NCBI GenBank assembly: GCA_032622095.1
Contig: CP136065.1
Coordinates: forward strand, 157,301,577-157,365,576
DNA: 64,000 nucleotides
Direction of reading: 5' to 3'
Source: Siphonodentalium dalli
Lineage: Eukaryota > Mollusca > Scaphopoda > Gadilida > Siphonodentaliidae
Shown here: positions 22,857 through 34,657 of the stretch, in pieces
How positions within the stretch are numbered: position 1 is the first letter of the stretch
Layout: each line of letters begins with the position of its first letter
Made by a program: the position numbers and the translations under genes
Notes under the pieces: model-generated
The model's input: the letters and a program-made list of their open reading frames with translations, nothing else
Databases searched by the model: none
Told to the model about the DNA's origin: nothing

Positions 22857-24961
22857 AGGTACTCAATCCGATCAGGGTCCCCATATCATCACATTCCAAC
22901 AACAATAAATTTTTTTGAAATGTCGCTTCAGTTATCAGAATATAATAATTGCCCAAAAATAATGAAAAGCACAATCAACTATAGTATAAAATTGCACAAA
23001 ACCCAGGGGGGGTCTGCAAAAAAATTCCGTATATAGTGCCGGGGTGGGTGGGTGTTCCAGAGGCGGAAAAAATGGTGCTTGTAAATTTTTTCCAAAATGG
23101 GTTTTTTTCAAACAATTTACAAGTACTGACCATGTAATGTTGTTTGTAAGCATGTTAGTACCATGCTTGTTGGTATAGGGCTATATAGGCAGCTAAAGTG
23201 ACTCTTTAGCCTCAGATTTAGCAACATTCTGGATTTCACAGTATCCCGGCCCACTTACAGTGGACCACCGTATTAACGTTCAGGAAACTTATGATCAACG
23301 GAAGAAATATTTAGTAACAAAATTAATATATTACCCAGTTGTATTATCTGAATAAAAGTAATAAAACAAAAAAACTCTATCACAAATTGGATACTACATG
23401 GTGAATACTCAATGATGACTACTAGTAGATATCATTAACCTGATTGTTGCATAACATGAAATTGAAAAGGGTATCTCATAAATTTCTAATGTTTGAAATA
23501 CTGTCTTGTTCTGGCATGTAATCAAATTCATTCATTCTGGTTATTTCTCATCTTGAATGATTGCAAGTAATGTTAATTTGCAACAATTATCCAAATAAAA
23601 CTGAATTGGTTATGATGAATGACATTACTGTTTACTGCTCAGACAATCCCAAATGAAGGTGACGCTATTCTCATTGAATTTCCGAACTTCATCTGGGAGC
23701 TTTACTGCTCAACAAGTCGAAACTAAAATACTAATTGTATACTGTTATCACTTACAAATAGATGAACTGAAATAATGTGATGCATTCAGATGCATTGAGA
23801 AATGACATTCAATTCTTCATTCTGGTCTATCACCATACCAAACCACATCAAAATTTTACAACCGACACTTAACTTATATTGCAAAAACTTTGTATGGACT
23901 GAATTTCATAAAGTCGAACAGGGCCCATAACTCTGGTAGGCATTGGTGGTCACAACCCGCGATATTATGCATAGTCGTCCCCCATTTCTGGTCCGTCACC
24001 ATGCCATAGGGCATCAAATATGACAACTGACTCTTGAGTTAAAATTCAAAATGTTTGTACGGACAGACAGCTCGAGACGTCAACTATATACCCGCCGAAT
24101 AATATCGGGCAGTATAATAACCATATATTCCCCTCCCACCCCATCCCGTTGGATAAGACTAAAGAGTTCTTTGATCATGCACATATAATTGTGGAACCCC
24201 TGACCTGTTTACCACTATTTACACTGGCCAGTGTTCTCTGTCAGACACAACACACTCGATATATTAAGGCTATAATGGGGTCTAGGGCAATTTGTGACAT
24301 ATAGTGTACCTATATACTCAATGCTTAATTAATATTGTTGTTAGATACTGAAAACACCAGGAAACACATGGAAATACAGTATATTTTTCGTTTTTCTGAT
24401 CTGTGTTTACCAATTAGTAAGGCAGTTAACACAGTTATTGAAGAACGGCTAAAAAAAACCTCTGAAATTTTGATAAAAACATGAGAAACGGGGGGAGGGG
24501 GGGGGGGGGGAGGGGGGGGGGGGGGTGGGTCCCCAAAATTTTGGAGGAAAAAAATATTTTTTTTTGCAAAAATGGGGTGATGAGTCCCTCGAGGTCGGAA
24601 AAAACTTTTTGGGCCCTATATGTGCAATTTTTTTCCAGACCCCCCCCCCCCCCCCCCCCCCCCCCTGCAAAACCTGTTATTTATCAACATTTTGTTCAAC
24701 GAAATTTTGCCGGTTTTGTCAAATATCTGACACAAAAATCCACTTGATTTTAGAGTTATCCATCTTTACCCGCAATATGGTCAATGAAATTCTTCTCGTT
24801 GACTGTCTATTGGGCCACCTGAAATTAAAATAATAGATTTCAAACATCGATATCTGATCGCTGAGCTGTGATGGGTGGGTTCCTCGAATCGAATCAAATA
24901 TTTTTTACCCCCGAAGCCAAGGAAATAGTAATTTGCGAGCGTTAATTCGGATTGAGTACCT
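22857..24961. mobile_element. TTAA-flanked element, AGGTACTCAATCCG ends, with another transposon inside
   Basis: TTAA at 22853-22856 and 24962-24965 flanks AGGTACTCAATCCGATC... and its inverse (…ATTCGGATTGAGTACCT). Without the 1.66-kb insertion the element is about 440 bp and matches, in opposite orientation, the copy at 54170-54607. Other family members are 28537-28848, 55362-55580 and a fragment near 52250-52420. No ORF is seen. TTAA duplication fits piggyBac/Kolobok-type mobilisation. Confidence 0.8.
23004..24667. mobile_element. G-rich-ended TIR transposon, 7-bp TSD CAAAACC, nested
   Basis: CAAAACC is duplicated at 22997-23003 and 24668-24674. The ends are CAGGGGGGGTCTGCAAAAAA on the left and the inverse of CAGGGGGG..GGTCTGGAAAAA on the right, followed inside by ATATAG.GCC and GGGTGGGTGGGT. 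The uninterrupted family copy at 54170-54607 shows one copy of the target, confirming insertion. The interior has no transposase ORF. It includes a monomer-type repeat in reverse orientation (about 23690-24110). The poly-G and poly-C tracts near 24490 and 24640 create spurious glycine/proline-rich frames. Confidence 0.85.
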
Positions 24962-25882
24962 TTAAGCATATAAATATAAGTGAATGCCAGATTCAACTCG
25001 CGGTCAATATCGTATGACCACTTTGAAATTGGCGTTCATTTCTAAAATAACCTTAATGGCTAATTAAGTGACAACCAATTGTTTACCGCTTATGATTACA
25101 TATGGAATACACACATAGTGTTTCTGAATAACTAATTTAAACCACGAGTGCGATTTGACGATTTACCCAACAAGCTTTAGCGAGTTGGGTAAATCGCCAA
25201 TCTCACGAGTGGTTTAAATTTGTTAATTAGAAAGAGTATGCATGCATTTTGTTCATATAATGAGTTCATGATTCCTTCTTGTTACATTTTTTACTCCACT
25301 TCAAACAATAAAATTAGAATGATTGTAATAACGGAAAAGTTTTACCCATTTTGAACCTCACCACTGATCGATAATCGATGGGGAGTAGACAGCATAGTAA
25401 TACCAAAGTGGTTTGTTTACATTCGAATCAAGGTCACATAAAACATATTTTTTGAAAACTGTTCCCTCTTTATTTCGCGTAATTGCATCCTAATTTCGAT
25501 AAATACAGTGTGATCATGTCTTGACGAAAGGTCACACACGATGTAGTCCCTACTGTAGGATTAAAGCTTTGCCATTCAAAGTGAATGGGGGAATTTAAAC
25601 ATAGTGTGATTGCGTTTAATGATACAGTAGCATCGTTTAACTATACAGTGACGATTAAACTACAAATTTAACCAGCTAGGGTTAGAATGATAGCAGATCA
25701 TGGTATAAATTAATTCAAATTAACCAGACATGGTTTAACTTAACTCTTCACATGTCATTTTGTTATGAATATCATATTGTATGCAGTATAAACTCAATGT
25801 GCTTGAGACATTTACAATTCAAAATTCATACAAAATATAAAAACAGATCATGCTCAGAAATAGAGTTGTCTTTCTTACATAG

Positions 25883-25987
25883 GTGAAAAATCTGATGCGA
25901 CACCTTCTGTTTCCCCCAAAAAACAAGTCTATGTTAAAGACCCGGCCGGAGAAAGAGACTCAGGTGTGCAGATCTCCAGGAGTAAAG
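25883..25987 (+). CDS. GEMIN5: GEMIN5 exon (linker, last one recognised); donor uncertain
   Basis: After the acceptor ctttcttacatag the frame, in phase 1, reads GEKSDATPSVSPKKQVYVKD then PAGERDSGVQISRSK, a Ser/Lys-rich linker. I end it at AAAG|gtatgg (phase 1 out) because the linker in other Gemin5 proteins runs from a basic K-R/S-K segment straight into an A-R-S-L-L-P motif, which a phase-1 exit would allow. The frame stays open through a second donor, CAG|gtaaaa at 26088 (phase 0), which would add 34 residues starting GMVLRWNPIKNIM. That extension could be a true exon end or an alternative form. No next exon could be recognised downstream. A frame starting at 25883 with ATG in the track order is a different, spurious frame. 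Confidence 0.75.
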
Positions 25988-26119
25988 GTATGGTCCTTAG
26001 ATGGAATCCCATCAAAAATATTATGCTCTCTGGTATTCCCATCACTCAAAAATGGCCTCATCAAAAAATTATAGAGAATCATTTTCAGGTAAAAAAAAAA
26101 TGATCAAAAAATCTGATAA

Positions 26120-27560
26120 TTGTGACAGCATATTTTAGCTTGACAAAGAATTGAATGATTTTCAATGAAAAACATGGCCAACGGCAGACATCTCAAAGAA
26201 ATGTTTGAAATGAATATAGTTTCATCTACACAGTACAATCCCCTCACTAAAACTTTTTGACTTGGCTTATTCTTTATCCAGGGTTTCTGCTAGGGGTTGA
26301 GAGTACGGTACCCCTATAGCTGCTGGGGGAAATATTGGTCCATTTAACTTAATGCGAATATCTAGATAATATTTAGTAAAGCAACCAAGTTCTGAATGTC
26401 TATATAAGATGAATATAAGATGATTAAGTTAAGGAATCGCAATTATATTCTATTTTTAACAATTTGAAGGATTAAGTATGGTAACATATATTTTGTTGAG
26501 AAAACATTGCCGCCAGCAGCCATCTTTGATTTAATATTTGAATCTATTGACACCCCTGCAGCCCGCATTTATTGGAGAATTGTTTTTAAATGTTTAGGAT
26601 CACCAATGGAAGGGAGCTATCAAATTTGAACAATTTTCGATGAAAAACATGGATTTTACTCTTTGCATGACTAAATCCATTTAACATAATGAGAATATCT
26701 ATATAATATTTAGATATTTGCTGTTTGCATGAATAAATCCTTTAACATACCGCATCCCTCATCCGATCATCACCAAACTTCATATTGATCTTTTGTGTGA
26801 CCACTAGATGGGAACTATCAAATTTGATTTCATTGGAAAACATGGCTGCCAGTGGGCATTTTTGGATATTACTTTATATGTATCTCTTCATTTTGACATT
26901 TAGTATTACTTAGACATTTCAGCTTTCCGCATTCCTAAGCACCATTGACTGTAACAAAATTATTTTAAAAATGTGGCCATCTTGGATTTCAATTTTGGAT
27001 CTACCGGCACACTCTGCAGCCCGCATTTATTGGATAATTGTTTTGAAAATTTACAGGCATGTTAAGAATTACCTCTAGATGGGAGCTATCGAATTTGAAT
27101 AAGTTTTAATGAAAAACATGGCTGTTGGCAGCCATCTTGGATTTTACTCTTTGCATGACTAAATCCTTTGGCACACAATACAGACCATATCCCTTATCCT
27201 ATTATTACCAAACTTCATAAGGATTTTCAGGGTGACCAATAGATGTGAGTTGTCAAATTTTATAATATTTTATTGGAAAACATGGCCGTCAGTGGCCATC
27301 TTGGATTTTACTCTTTGTATGACTAAATTCTTCGGCACAACCTACATACACCCTACACCCTCATCCGATTGTCACCAGACTTCATATGAATCTTCAGGGC
27401 GATCACTAGATTGGAGCCAAAAATTTTCCAAGTAGCCAGTGGCCATCTTGGATTTTACCTTATACATGTATATATCTCTCTTCATGTTCACATCTAGTAT
27501 TACTTAGACATTTTAACTTTCGGCATTCCTAATCGCTCCATTGACTGTAACTCATGAAAT
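26120..27560 (+). repeat. Diverged tandem array ('aaaacatgg.....ggccatcttggatt')
   Basis: Repeated phrases are 'gaaaaacatggc.g.cag.ggccatcttggattttactctttgcatgactaaat', 'catccgat.atcaccaaacttcatat' and 'gaccactagatgggagctatcaaattt'. They recur at about 26640, 26820, 27110, 27275 and 27430 with spacing near 150-300 bp. This repeat style is typical of mollusc introns. No gene is seen. Confidence 0.75.
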
Positions 27561-27718
27561 TATCCCCTGTTGAGCTGCATTGACACTTTCATTTAATGTG
27601 AGATTCACAGGTGGTGTAGGCATTAATTTGTGGATTGCGTAGGGGAAAGTGTTGGAAGGGAAATTTGGGTGAGGGGAAAAGGACCCTAAAAGGGACACAC
27701 TGCCACTATAATGGAAGC

Positions 27719-28400
27719 ACTGACTGGTCAATATAGCATTTATGCCTCCCCAAGTTGAGCTACTGTGTCATTGACATTTTTTTCTCGAGAATTAGGTAAC
27801 CTAGAAGTCCCTCCCCTATTTGGCATAGAATTTTGTAATACACTATATCCACCAAAATATGGTAGAGACCCAAAAGAAATAACTTTCTTCCAACGGGAGC
27901 TTGTTTTGTCAGGTAGGTTGGAATTTATATTTTTTCATTTACATGTATAATTTTTATATCCCCATTTTTTAATTTTTATAATGTTATCAACCTGTCCATC
28001 AATCTGTCCATCGGCATTTTGTTTTGTTTTCCACCCCTATACTGGAAACCCTGCTTTATCATTCCATTGACTGGTCAGTATAGCATTTATGTTTCCCCAT
28101 GTTGAGCAACTGTGTCATTGTCACTTTCATTTGTAAACACCATTGGTGACCCATGTGTACCACATTGATTTCTAGACTTTCTTGAATACTCGTGGCTTTG
28201 ACTGTTTTTTGTGAGGTTTCTTGATAAATTGCTTCTGTATCACTAATTGCTCGACATTTTGTCTCTAGAGTATGTAACCTAGAAGTCCCTCCCCCATTTG
28301 GCATAGAATTTCGTCATACATTATATCCTCCAAAATATGGTTGAGGCCAAGAAGAAATAACTCTACTAACAGAGCTTGTTTGGTTAGGTAGGTTTTTTTT
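27719..28400 (+). repeat. Direct duplication (two diverged copies)
   Basis: Copy one (27719-27930) and copy two (28067-28400) share 'ctggtca.tatagcatttatg..tccccaagttgag' and 'gtaacctagaagtccctccc..atttggcatagaattt'. Copy two has about 140 extra bases (28125-28265), related to 29160-29280. A run of about 22 T follows near 28390. Confidence 0.75.
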
Positions 28401-28536
28401 TTTTTTTTTTTTCATTTAACGGTATAATTTTTATATGCTCATTTTGAATTTTTTTTTTATTATATTATCAACCTCTCTGTCGATCGATCTCATCATCAGT
28501 TTGTTATGTCCGATAATTCTAGATTGGTTCATTTAA

Positions 28537-28848
28537 AGGTACTCAATCCGATTAAGCACCTCTAAATTACTATTTCATTGGCTTCGGGGGTAAAAAATAT
28601 TTGATTCGAGTCGAGGAACCCACCCTTCAAAGCTCAGAGTGATCAGATATCAATTTTTGAAATTTGTAAATTTTTGAAGATGTGGTCCACTTCCACGTGC
28701 TCAAACGGACAAATTACGGACAAATTGTGGGTGTAAGATGGATAACTCTAAAATCAATTGGTTATTATTGTTAATAATAACCACAAGCCACGAGTATACC
28801 ATACCAAAGAAATAGTAATTTAGAGGTGCTTAATCGGATTGAGTACAT
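28537..28848. mobile_element. TTAA-flanked MITE, AGGTACTCAATCCG family
   Basis: TTAA lies at 28533-28536 and 28849-28852. The ends AGGTACTCAATCCGATTAAG and the inverse form arms of about 45 bp. The left interior (ggcttcgggggtaaaaaatat) matches 24895-24925 (inverse) and 54215-54235. Confidence 0.85.
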
Positions 28849-28859
28849 TTAATCAAACC

Positions 28860-30770
28860 AAATTAGCTGTCTTTGTTTATCAACCAAAGATACAAGTTTA
28901 GTTTCTATATGGTTCGGTCCAATAAATTCTATATGGTTCGGTCCAATAAATTCTCTATGAGTCATGGCCCTTTTTTGACTTAGACATTACCTGTTTTCAA
29001 AACATTTAGGTTTCCTGCCAATAACAAAAGAGTTATATGCTCGGAGCTGAAGTTGGTTTTGTTGATAGTTGGTTTGTTTCTCTACCAAAAATACAGGTCA
29101 TTTTCAGATATTGGTTTGGCCCAATGAGTTTTGCATGTGTTATGGGCCTTTGTCAAGTTAGAATATAACATTGGTGACCCAATGACTTCTTTACTTTCTT
29201 GTATGGTATGCTCGTGGCTTTTGCGTGTTTTTTGTGAGGTTTCTGGATATATTGTTTCTTTAAATAGTAACATCTCGTGACTCGAAAATGGATAATATTG
29301 ATAGAAGATTCATGACCAATCTTTTGTGTGCTACAATTACTATACTATTCGATAGAATACTAAGTTCACATTGGTGCAAGTCCTGTCACATGCCGGTCCA
29401 CAAATCGCACTGTCACCACGCTGGTTATCCTATATGAACCTCCCCGCTGGCAAATGTTAAGCAAAGCAGCGCTGTGGCCACGGTTTATAATAACTACAGG
29501 TGAGTTTGTGTTGCGGGAGATATATGTTTTTAATCTTCTTTTTTTTTGGTCACAACTCCAGATTCCCAAAGTGGTTGGTGAACTCAGCATTAACCAGATA
29601 TCAAAAGTTGACGGAAAATTCACCCACTGGACACACTTGAACCATTCTGCGCCACAACTGTTGGTCGTATTTACCAGGCGAAATGCAACATTTGGCTATA
29701 GTTTTGAACACATTTCCAATGCTAGCTTCCGCACATGGGCTACTGCTTCCGGTTACCAAAGTGTCAATTCCTATCAATTAATCAGGTTTACACATGAAGC
29801 CGCCTGACAAGTTATTTTTTTTAGATCAAGTTACCCACATAGGGCAGAATGTGATAAAGTTACCCAGATTAATCAAATTTCATGTATTCATATTTTTCCC
29901 CATGAAAACCGCTGACTCCAGTACATGTATACTAACATTTATATGGTCAATGAGTTCAATCACTGATGAATCTCAATGAATGGATGTTCACCGCTATGAT
30001 CCTGTATTAGGGCATTCAGAGGAGTGTTCAATTGTTTTATTTGGGTTTTCCGTTTTAGAGTTATTCGTCTTTGGTTATCTCGACATGTTGGTTTTGTTTT
30101 TGTCGGTTTGAGCAGATCTCAAAGATAGGTTGTCAGATAACAATGAAATTAGTATGGATGTTTACTGCTGTCTGAATATTCAATGGAGAGTTCAATTGTT
30201 TTGTTCAGGTTTTCCGTTTATTAAGAAACTGGCCATATATTTGTTTTGTTTTTGAGTAAGATTGTCCTCATTTGGTTGAAGTCCTCCTGTAATTTCATGT
30301 CGGTCAAGTACCAGTATTTCTGATATGTATCGTAATGTAATCTCGACTTCGGGGATATTATGCCTAACCATATTTATCTTTGACCACAATATTTCAATGA
30401 TAACGCAGATTTTAAATGGAACTCTGCTGAAAATAAAAAAAGTCATGTATCTCGTGCTATCACATCGGCATATCCACACCTGTCAGTCATGAAGGATTGG
30501 TTTGGAGATTTTATTCTCCATTCGATCTGGTTGTGCCCCAACAACCACAGCGCCTTATCCCCACTAACACACACACTCACTACATTCATTTCTTAATTAA
30601 TTAGGCACAGGCAGGAAGAACTGCATGTATCCCTTATTTCTTCTGAAGTTCTGTATTTCTTTGGTCCAATAATCAGTTGCAACCGATATCTAGTCCTTGG
30701 AATTTCTCTTGAATAATGCCAAAGACAGTCCCTAGTAATCACTGTTTGTTGAATAAAAATTATATGTTCA
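28860..30770. other. Gene-free stretch with monomer-type repeats and one longer open frame
   Basis: Diverged monomer-type repeat phrases (gttatgggcc..tgtca..ttagaa) occur at about 28960-29170. From 29454 to 29807 an open + frame of 117 residues lies in DNA a little richer in GC than its surroundings. It ends STOP after ...SYQLIRFTHEAA and resembles nothing I know; I do not call it a gene. The rest shows nothing clear. Confidence 0.5.
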
Positions 30771-31065
30771 CCTCTTCACTGCTAAATGACGTTATGACGC
30801 TGTGTGCTGTGCTGTTGACATTATTGCCATTTTCCAGTGGAAAATTATAACGGGAATATCACAAGAACCATTAAACTGACTCGGTTGGAAGGCTATTATC
30901 ATTCACAATCGTGGAACATCATACATTGTTTGAAACTTCCAGATACAGTTATTCCGATGCACCAATATCTGAGTTTCAGTTATGAATAATGTCCTACTGC
31001 TTGTGTGCTGAATTAGGTCCCTAGGTACTACGGACCATATAGCACACAACGTGCAGTTTTTGTAG
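30771..31065. mobile_element. CCTCTTC-family non-autonomous element, second copy
   Basis: It starts CCTCTTCACTGCTAAATGACG and runs in the same orientation as 7377-7693. It shares 'gttgacattattgccattttccagtggaaaattataacggga' with the inverse of the copy at the window end. The flanking TTAA on the left is degenerate (ttca), and the right end is unclear. Confidence 0.6.
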
Positions 31066-31879
31066 CATTACTGTAGGTAGCAGAAACACTGATAACTTTA
31101 TTTTTAGCGACATCATGTTGAGGGGGTGAGTTGTCATATTGGTCTATTTATCTTTTGTGGGTGGATAATGAACAACTGGACTTTAACACTTTCTCTACTA
31201 AATAGTCATTGACAAGTAGAATATCCCTTACGAAATGTTCAGATAATAAGTTCAACAAATGGCCATAGGTCATTTGTTGAATTATTATCTGACCATTTCC
31301 CACCAAAAATATTTGTTTTGGATGTTTCGCAGTATAGTACCAAACTTTTGTCTGAAGCGTAGCATATGAGTCCAACTGAGTCATTGTTCATTGTCGATCA
31401 CATGCTAAAGGCAGGTGATTAGTGTTAATGAGTGTAAGCCTTGGTCAGGCCTACTGGGTGAGATAATGTTCTGGTCACTTTAGCTTGTCTGGTCTCTCAA
31501 GGTGCACATATAAAATTTAAATTAAGTGATGTGAAACACTCCGGTTGTGTTGATCAAATAGAAATGGAGAATAATATTGCTCAAAGTAGTTATTTTCATG
31601 AATATTAATCCAACTTTACAAAACATGCGGTCATTCTTATATATTTATTAAATGCAATGAGTATTGATGGCAAAATCAATTGCGTTAGTTTATTCGCGAT
31701 TGTTGTGTCCCGAATCGAGATGTAAATATTTACAGTTGACTGTAGTTCAGACTGTTTGAATGCTACATTCTCCCAGCCTGAGCTGGCCTGAGTACTAATT
31801 TATCAGTTTCACGCACCCGAGCAAGTCCATAATATGTCTTTAAAAGAACATGTGGATATTACAAATAAATGGAACTCAC

Positions 31880-32161
31880 ATGTTCTACATGTATGCAGGC
31901 ACCATGCGCATTCAAAGCTTTCAGAGTTGTTTTCTCCACAATGTGGTTTTATCTCTGTTTTAATGCTTGAATGCCTTCTGTAAACAGCTGCCAGTTCAAT
32001 CAAGTTGTTTGATAATCTTGGATCGAGAAGATATTTACCAACTGCATGGGTATACTGTATTAGCACATAAGACAGTATGAGGTTAATAGCCATACTATTG
32101 GCACGAACATGAAAAGGATTCTGCCACGAAATATTCCTTTGCTGGAATGTCTGTTTGCACC
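31880..32161 (-). CDS. Candidate exon of an unknown gene, antisense to GEMIN5
   Basis: On the minus strand a 282-nt stretch lies between an acceptor-like ttggtgacag and a perfect donor gtgagt (complement at 31874-31879). It is open for its full length, symmetric in phase (1-1), and encodes about 93 residues, beginning CKQTFQQRNISWQNPFHV and containing VGKYLLDPRLSNNLIELAAV near the middle. Composition is protein-like with a balanced mix of residues, unlike the repeat-derived frames around it. I do not recognise the family. The open frame extends to 120 residues (31809-32171) when splice sites are ignored. It may be an exon of an intron-nested gene, a retrocopy fragment, or chance; no neighbouring exon was identified. 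Confidence 0.3.
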
Positions 32162-32576
32162 CTGTCACCAATAAAGCAAGGGGCTTTCTGCTACAAATGT
32201 GTTGTGTCTGTAGTTACTAGTTAGTCTAGAGCAGACATAGGATTCATTCTGCACTTTCTATTATCTGTTGTCTTCTTATACATTGTATTTCGTGAATGTC
32301 CCTCCAGATGAATAATAGACGATTCCAAGGATTACTTTTATTTCTGAGTGGGAGTATTCATTTAGTAAAGAAAGGGTTAGTAGATTTCATCAAGCGGACT
32401 GAAGGTTTACACATGTCTCAGTCAATGATGAATGTGTCTGTCTTTTCATCCCTTCCTGTTAGGCCAAATAAAAAAAATATTTGGATTTGGGTTTCCCCAC
32501 TGGCCCTATTTAAAGGCCCACTTAATTTTCGATTCACTGATTATTTTTAGTTAACTTATGGTTTGGCAAGGGACGG

Positions 32577-33470
32577 TTGGCGGGCGGGCGCCGGGCGGGC
32601 GGGCGGACCTAAAGAATGCCTTTTTAACTTTGCCATTTGTGAACGGATTCAACATTTTTTTGGTATGGCAGTTGCCCCAATGACTATTTACTGCCTGTAG
32701 AAAATGGGTCACGTCCAAACTTTTTTACAATAGTTATCCATCTTAGATGGTTTTTAGTTAAGTTTTTCACCGATAGCGCGATAACTCACGCAAATATTAA
32801 CCAATTTCAATAATATTTGGCATATGAGACTCTTGCAACAATATCTCGGACGAGTTCGAAATCCAGGTTTGTCCGAATTTTTTTCGCGGAGTTATGGGTC
32901 TTAGTTTGTCTATTTTTAGCAATTTTATCACCGTTAGCGCGATAACTCGATGAGATATTAACCGATTTCAACAATATTTGGTATATTAGTCTCCTGCAAC
33001 AATATCTCGGACGAGTTCGAAAACCAGATTTGTTCGAATTTTTTTGGAAGAGTTATGGGTCTTAGTTTGTCTATTTTTAGCAATGTTATCACCGTTATCG
33101 CGATAATTCAATGAAATATTAACCGATTTAAACAATATTTGGTATATGAGTCTATTGCAACAATATCTCGGACGAGTTCGAAAACCTGGTTTGTCCGAAT
33201 TTTTTTCCGGAGTTATGGGTGTTAGTCTGTCTTTAATCACAATTTTATCACCATTAGTGCGATAACTCAATGAAATATTAACGGATTCAATTGATATTTG
33301 GTATATAGGTCTATTGCAATAATATACCACCGTCCAACTTTTTCCCCCGGAGTTGTGCACCTTATTGGCAGAAGTTTGGTTCGACTGCCAAAAAACTTGA
33401 CAAAAGCATCTTAGATGCGTACCCCTTGTTTTTATAGTGCCTTGATATATGGTTTTAATAACAATATATG
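32577..33470 (+). repeat. GC-simple repeat plus tandem array, monomer about 170 bp
   Basis: GGCGGGCGGGC at 32580-32606 is followed by about four monomers sharing 'caacaatatctcggacgagttcgaaa.cc.ggtttgtccgaatttttt' and 'ttatcaccgttagcgcgataactca' (starts near 32840, 33000, 33170 and 33310). The 162-residue minus-strand frame across it reads the array and is not a gene. A related, more diverged pair lies at 58225-58450. Confidence 0.85.
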
Positions 33471-34052
33471 CCATAAAATATGCTATAATTCATCACCTTG
33501 TAGTACGTCTGTCTCAGAAGGTGGCCATAGAGTAATGGAATATTTCTCCTGTTATGACTCCCAGAATGCAACAGAATTATTCCCCTTTCATTGAAAATAA
33601 TATACTTTGTGCAGAAACTTGAGCGCATGACAGACGTCTATATCTCAACAAAAACATGTTTACAGTTTATTACATCGAATAAGTTGAAAATTACAATGTT
33701 TTGGAGCTTCCGCTTTCAAATGGTATATAATATGGCATACATGTATATCTCATATAATGTGATCTGGGGGTTGAAAATTGTGGGCCTTTAAAAACCCCTA
33801 CCCGAAAGTTTGTATCCAAATCACATGTCTCAGAATGGGTTAATATCTCAGTAAAAATATTGTTTAATAATACTGTTCCATAAATACAACCATGGATAGT
33901 CCTAGCCCAGTCTTGCAGACAAAATAACCACACAAAATGCCATAAGAATATGTAAAAATAAAAAAAAAATAAAAATACTGAAAATTTTTTATTTTCAAGC
34001 CTTCCTACTGACCCTAATTTGTTCTGGGTTGTAACCACAACCAGACATTGTA

Positions 34053-34307
34053 CAGTATTGCCCTAAATAATTGACTCCTTAACCACAGCAGAATTATGGG
34101 TAATTTTTCAGGATTTAGTCAGAAATATGGCTTGTAATTGCCATTCATCGGAAAGCTCTCAGTGAGAGCTTTCCGATGAATGGCAACAAGCCATATTTCT
34201 CACAGAGCTTTCCGATGAATGGCAACAAGCCATATTTCCGACTAAATCCTGAAAAGTTACCCATAATTCTGCTGTGGTTAAGGAGTCGATTGTTTAGAGC
34301 ATTACTG
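34053..34307. mobile_element. TA-flanked palindromic MITE (mariner-like)
   Basis: TA stands on both sides (34051-34052 and 34308-34309). The element runs from CAGTATTGCCCTAAATAATT to …ATTGTTTAGAGCATTACTG, with arms containing ACTCCTTAACCACAGCAGAA and ATTATGGGTAA. The centre has GCTCTCAGTGAGAGC, and an internal stretch of about 45 bp is duplicated. TA duplication plus CAGT ends suggests Tc1/mariner-type mobilisation. Family copies are at 46149, 55922, 60711 and 62250, with a half copy at about 34566-34657. Confidence 0.85.
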
Positions 34308-34565
34308 TACCAACATTGGGCTAGTGTTCCTTGATGTAACAGTTCATGATAATGGCTTCCCATAATTTTCCTACATAATGTTGAGATACATGTGGCAGTA
34401 TATATTGAACTAAATTATAATTGCCATCCCGAGGTTTTACTAGTTCAGGTCATGTACTTTTTATAGCAGTTATTCATTTCCACTCAATTTGTATATTTTC
34501 TGAGAAAGCTTTTCCCAAAATATACCTTCTAAAACTATGATTAAAGTCATCTCTTTGACATTTTA

Positions 34566-34657
34566 ATGGCAAAAAGCCATATTTCCGAATAAATCCTGAA
34601 AAATTACCCATAATTCTGCTGTGGTTAAGGAGTCAATTATTTAGGGCATTTACTGTA
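34566..34657. mobile_element. Half copy of the TA-flanked palindromic MITE
   Basis: Only the right arm is present (agccatatttccg...taatcctgaaaaattaccc...gtggttaaggagtc...gcatttactgta). It carries a one-base insertion in the terminal motif. Confidence 0.7.

Larger units (their letters stand above)
18678..25882 (+). other. GEMIN5 intron of 7.2 kb with inverted-repeat elements
   Basis: This phase-1 intron runs from gtaaac to ttcttacatag. It contains a 23-base C run (19237-19259), the 782-bp inverted-repeat element, a truncated TATATA MITE (about 21601), a repeat shared with 58890-59105, and the TTAA element 22857-24961 with its nested transposon. Stretches 18700-19230, 20400-21590 and 25260-25880 show nothing I recognise; a GGGTGGGTGGG-containing piece at about 21197-21300 may be an old relative of the CAGGGG elements. 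Confidence 0.8.

Noticed and set aside
24449-24833. Proline/glycine-rich proteins on both strands
   Set aside because: They are produced by poly-G and poly-C tracts in the CAGGGG element.
29454-29807. 117-residue + strand ORF with slightly higher GC
   Set aside because: No recognisable domain, no paired splice sites that keep the frame, and an overlapping minus-strand frame of similar length.
32986-33474. 162-residue minus-strand protein
   Set aside because: It reads straight through the 170-bp array, and its internal repeats are DNA repeats.
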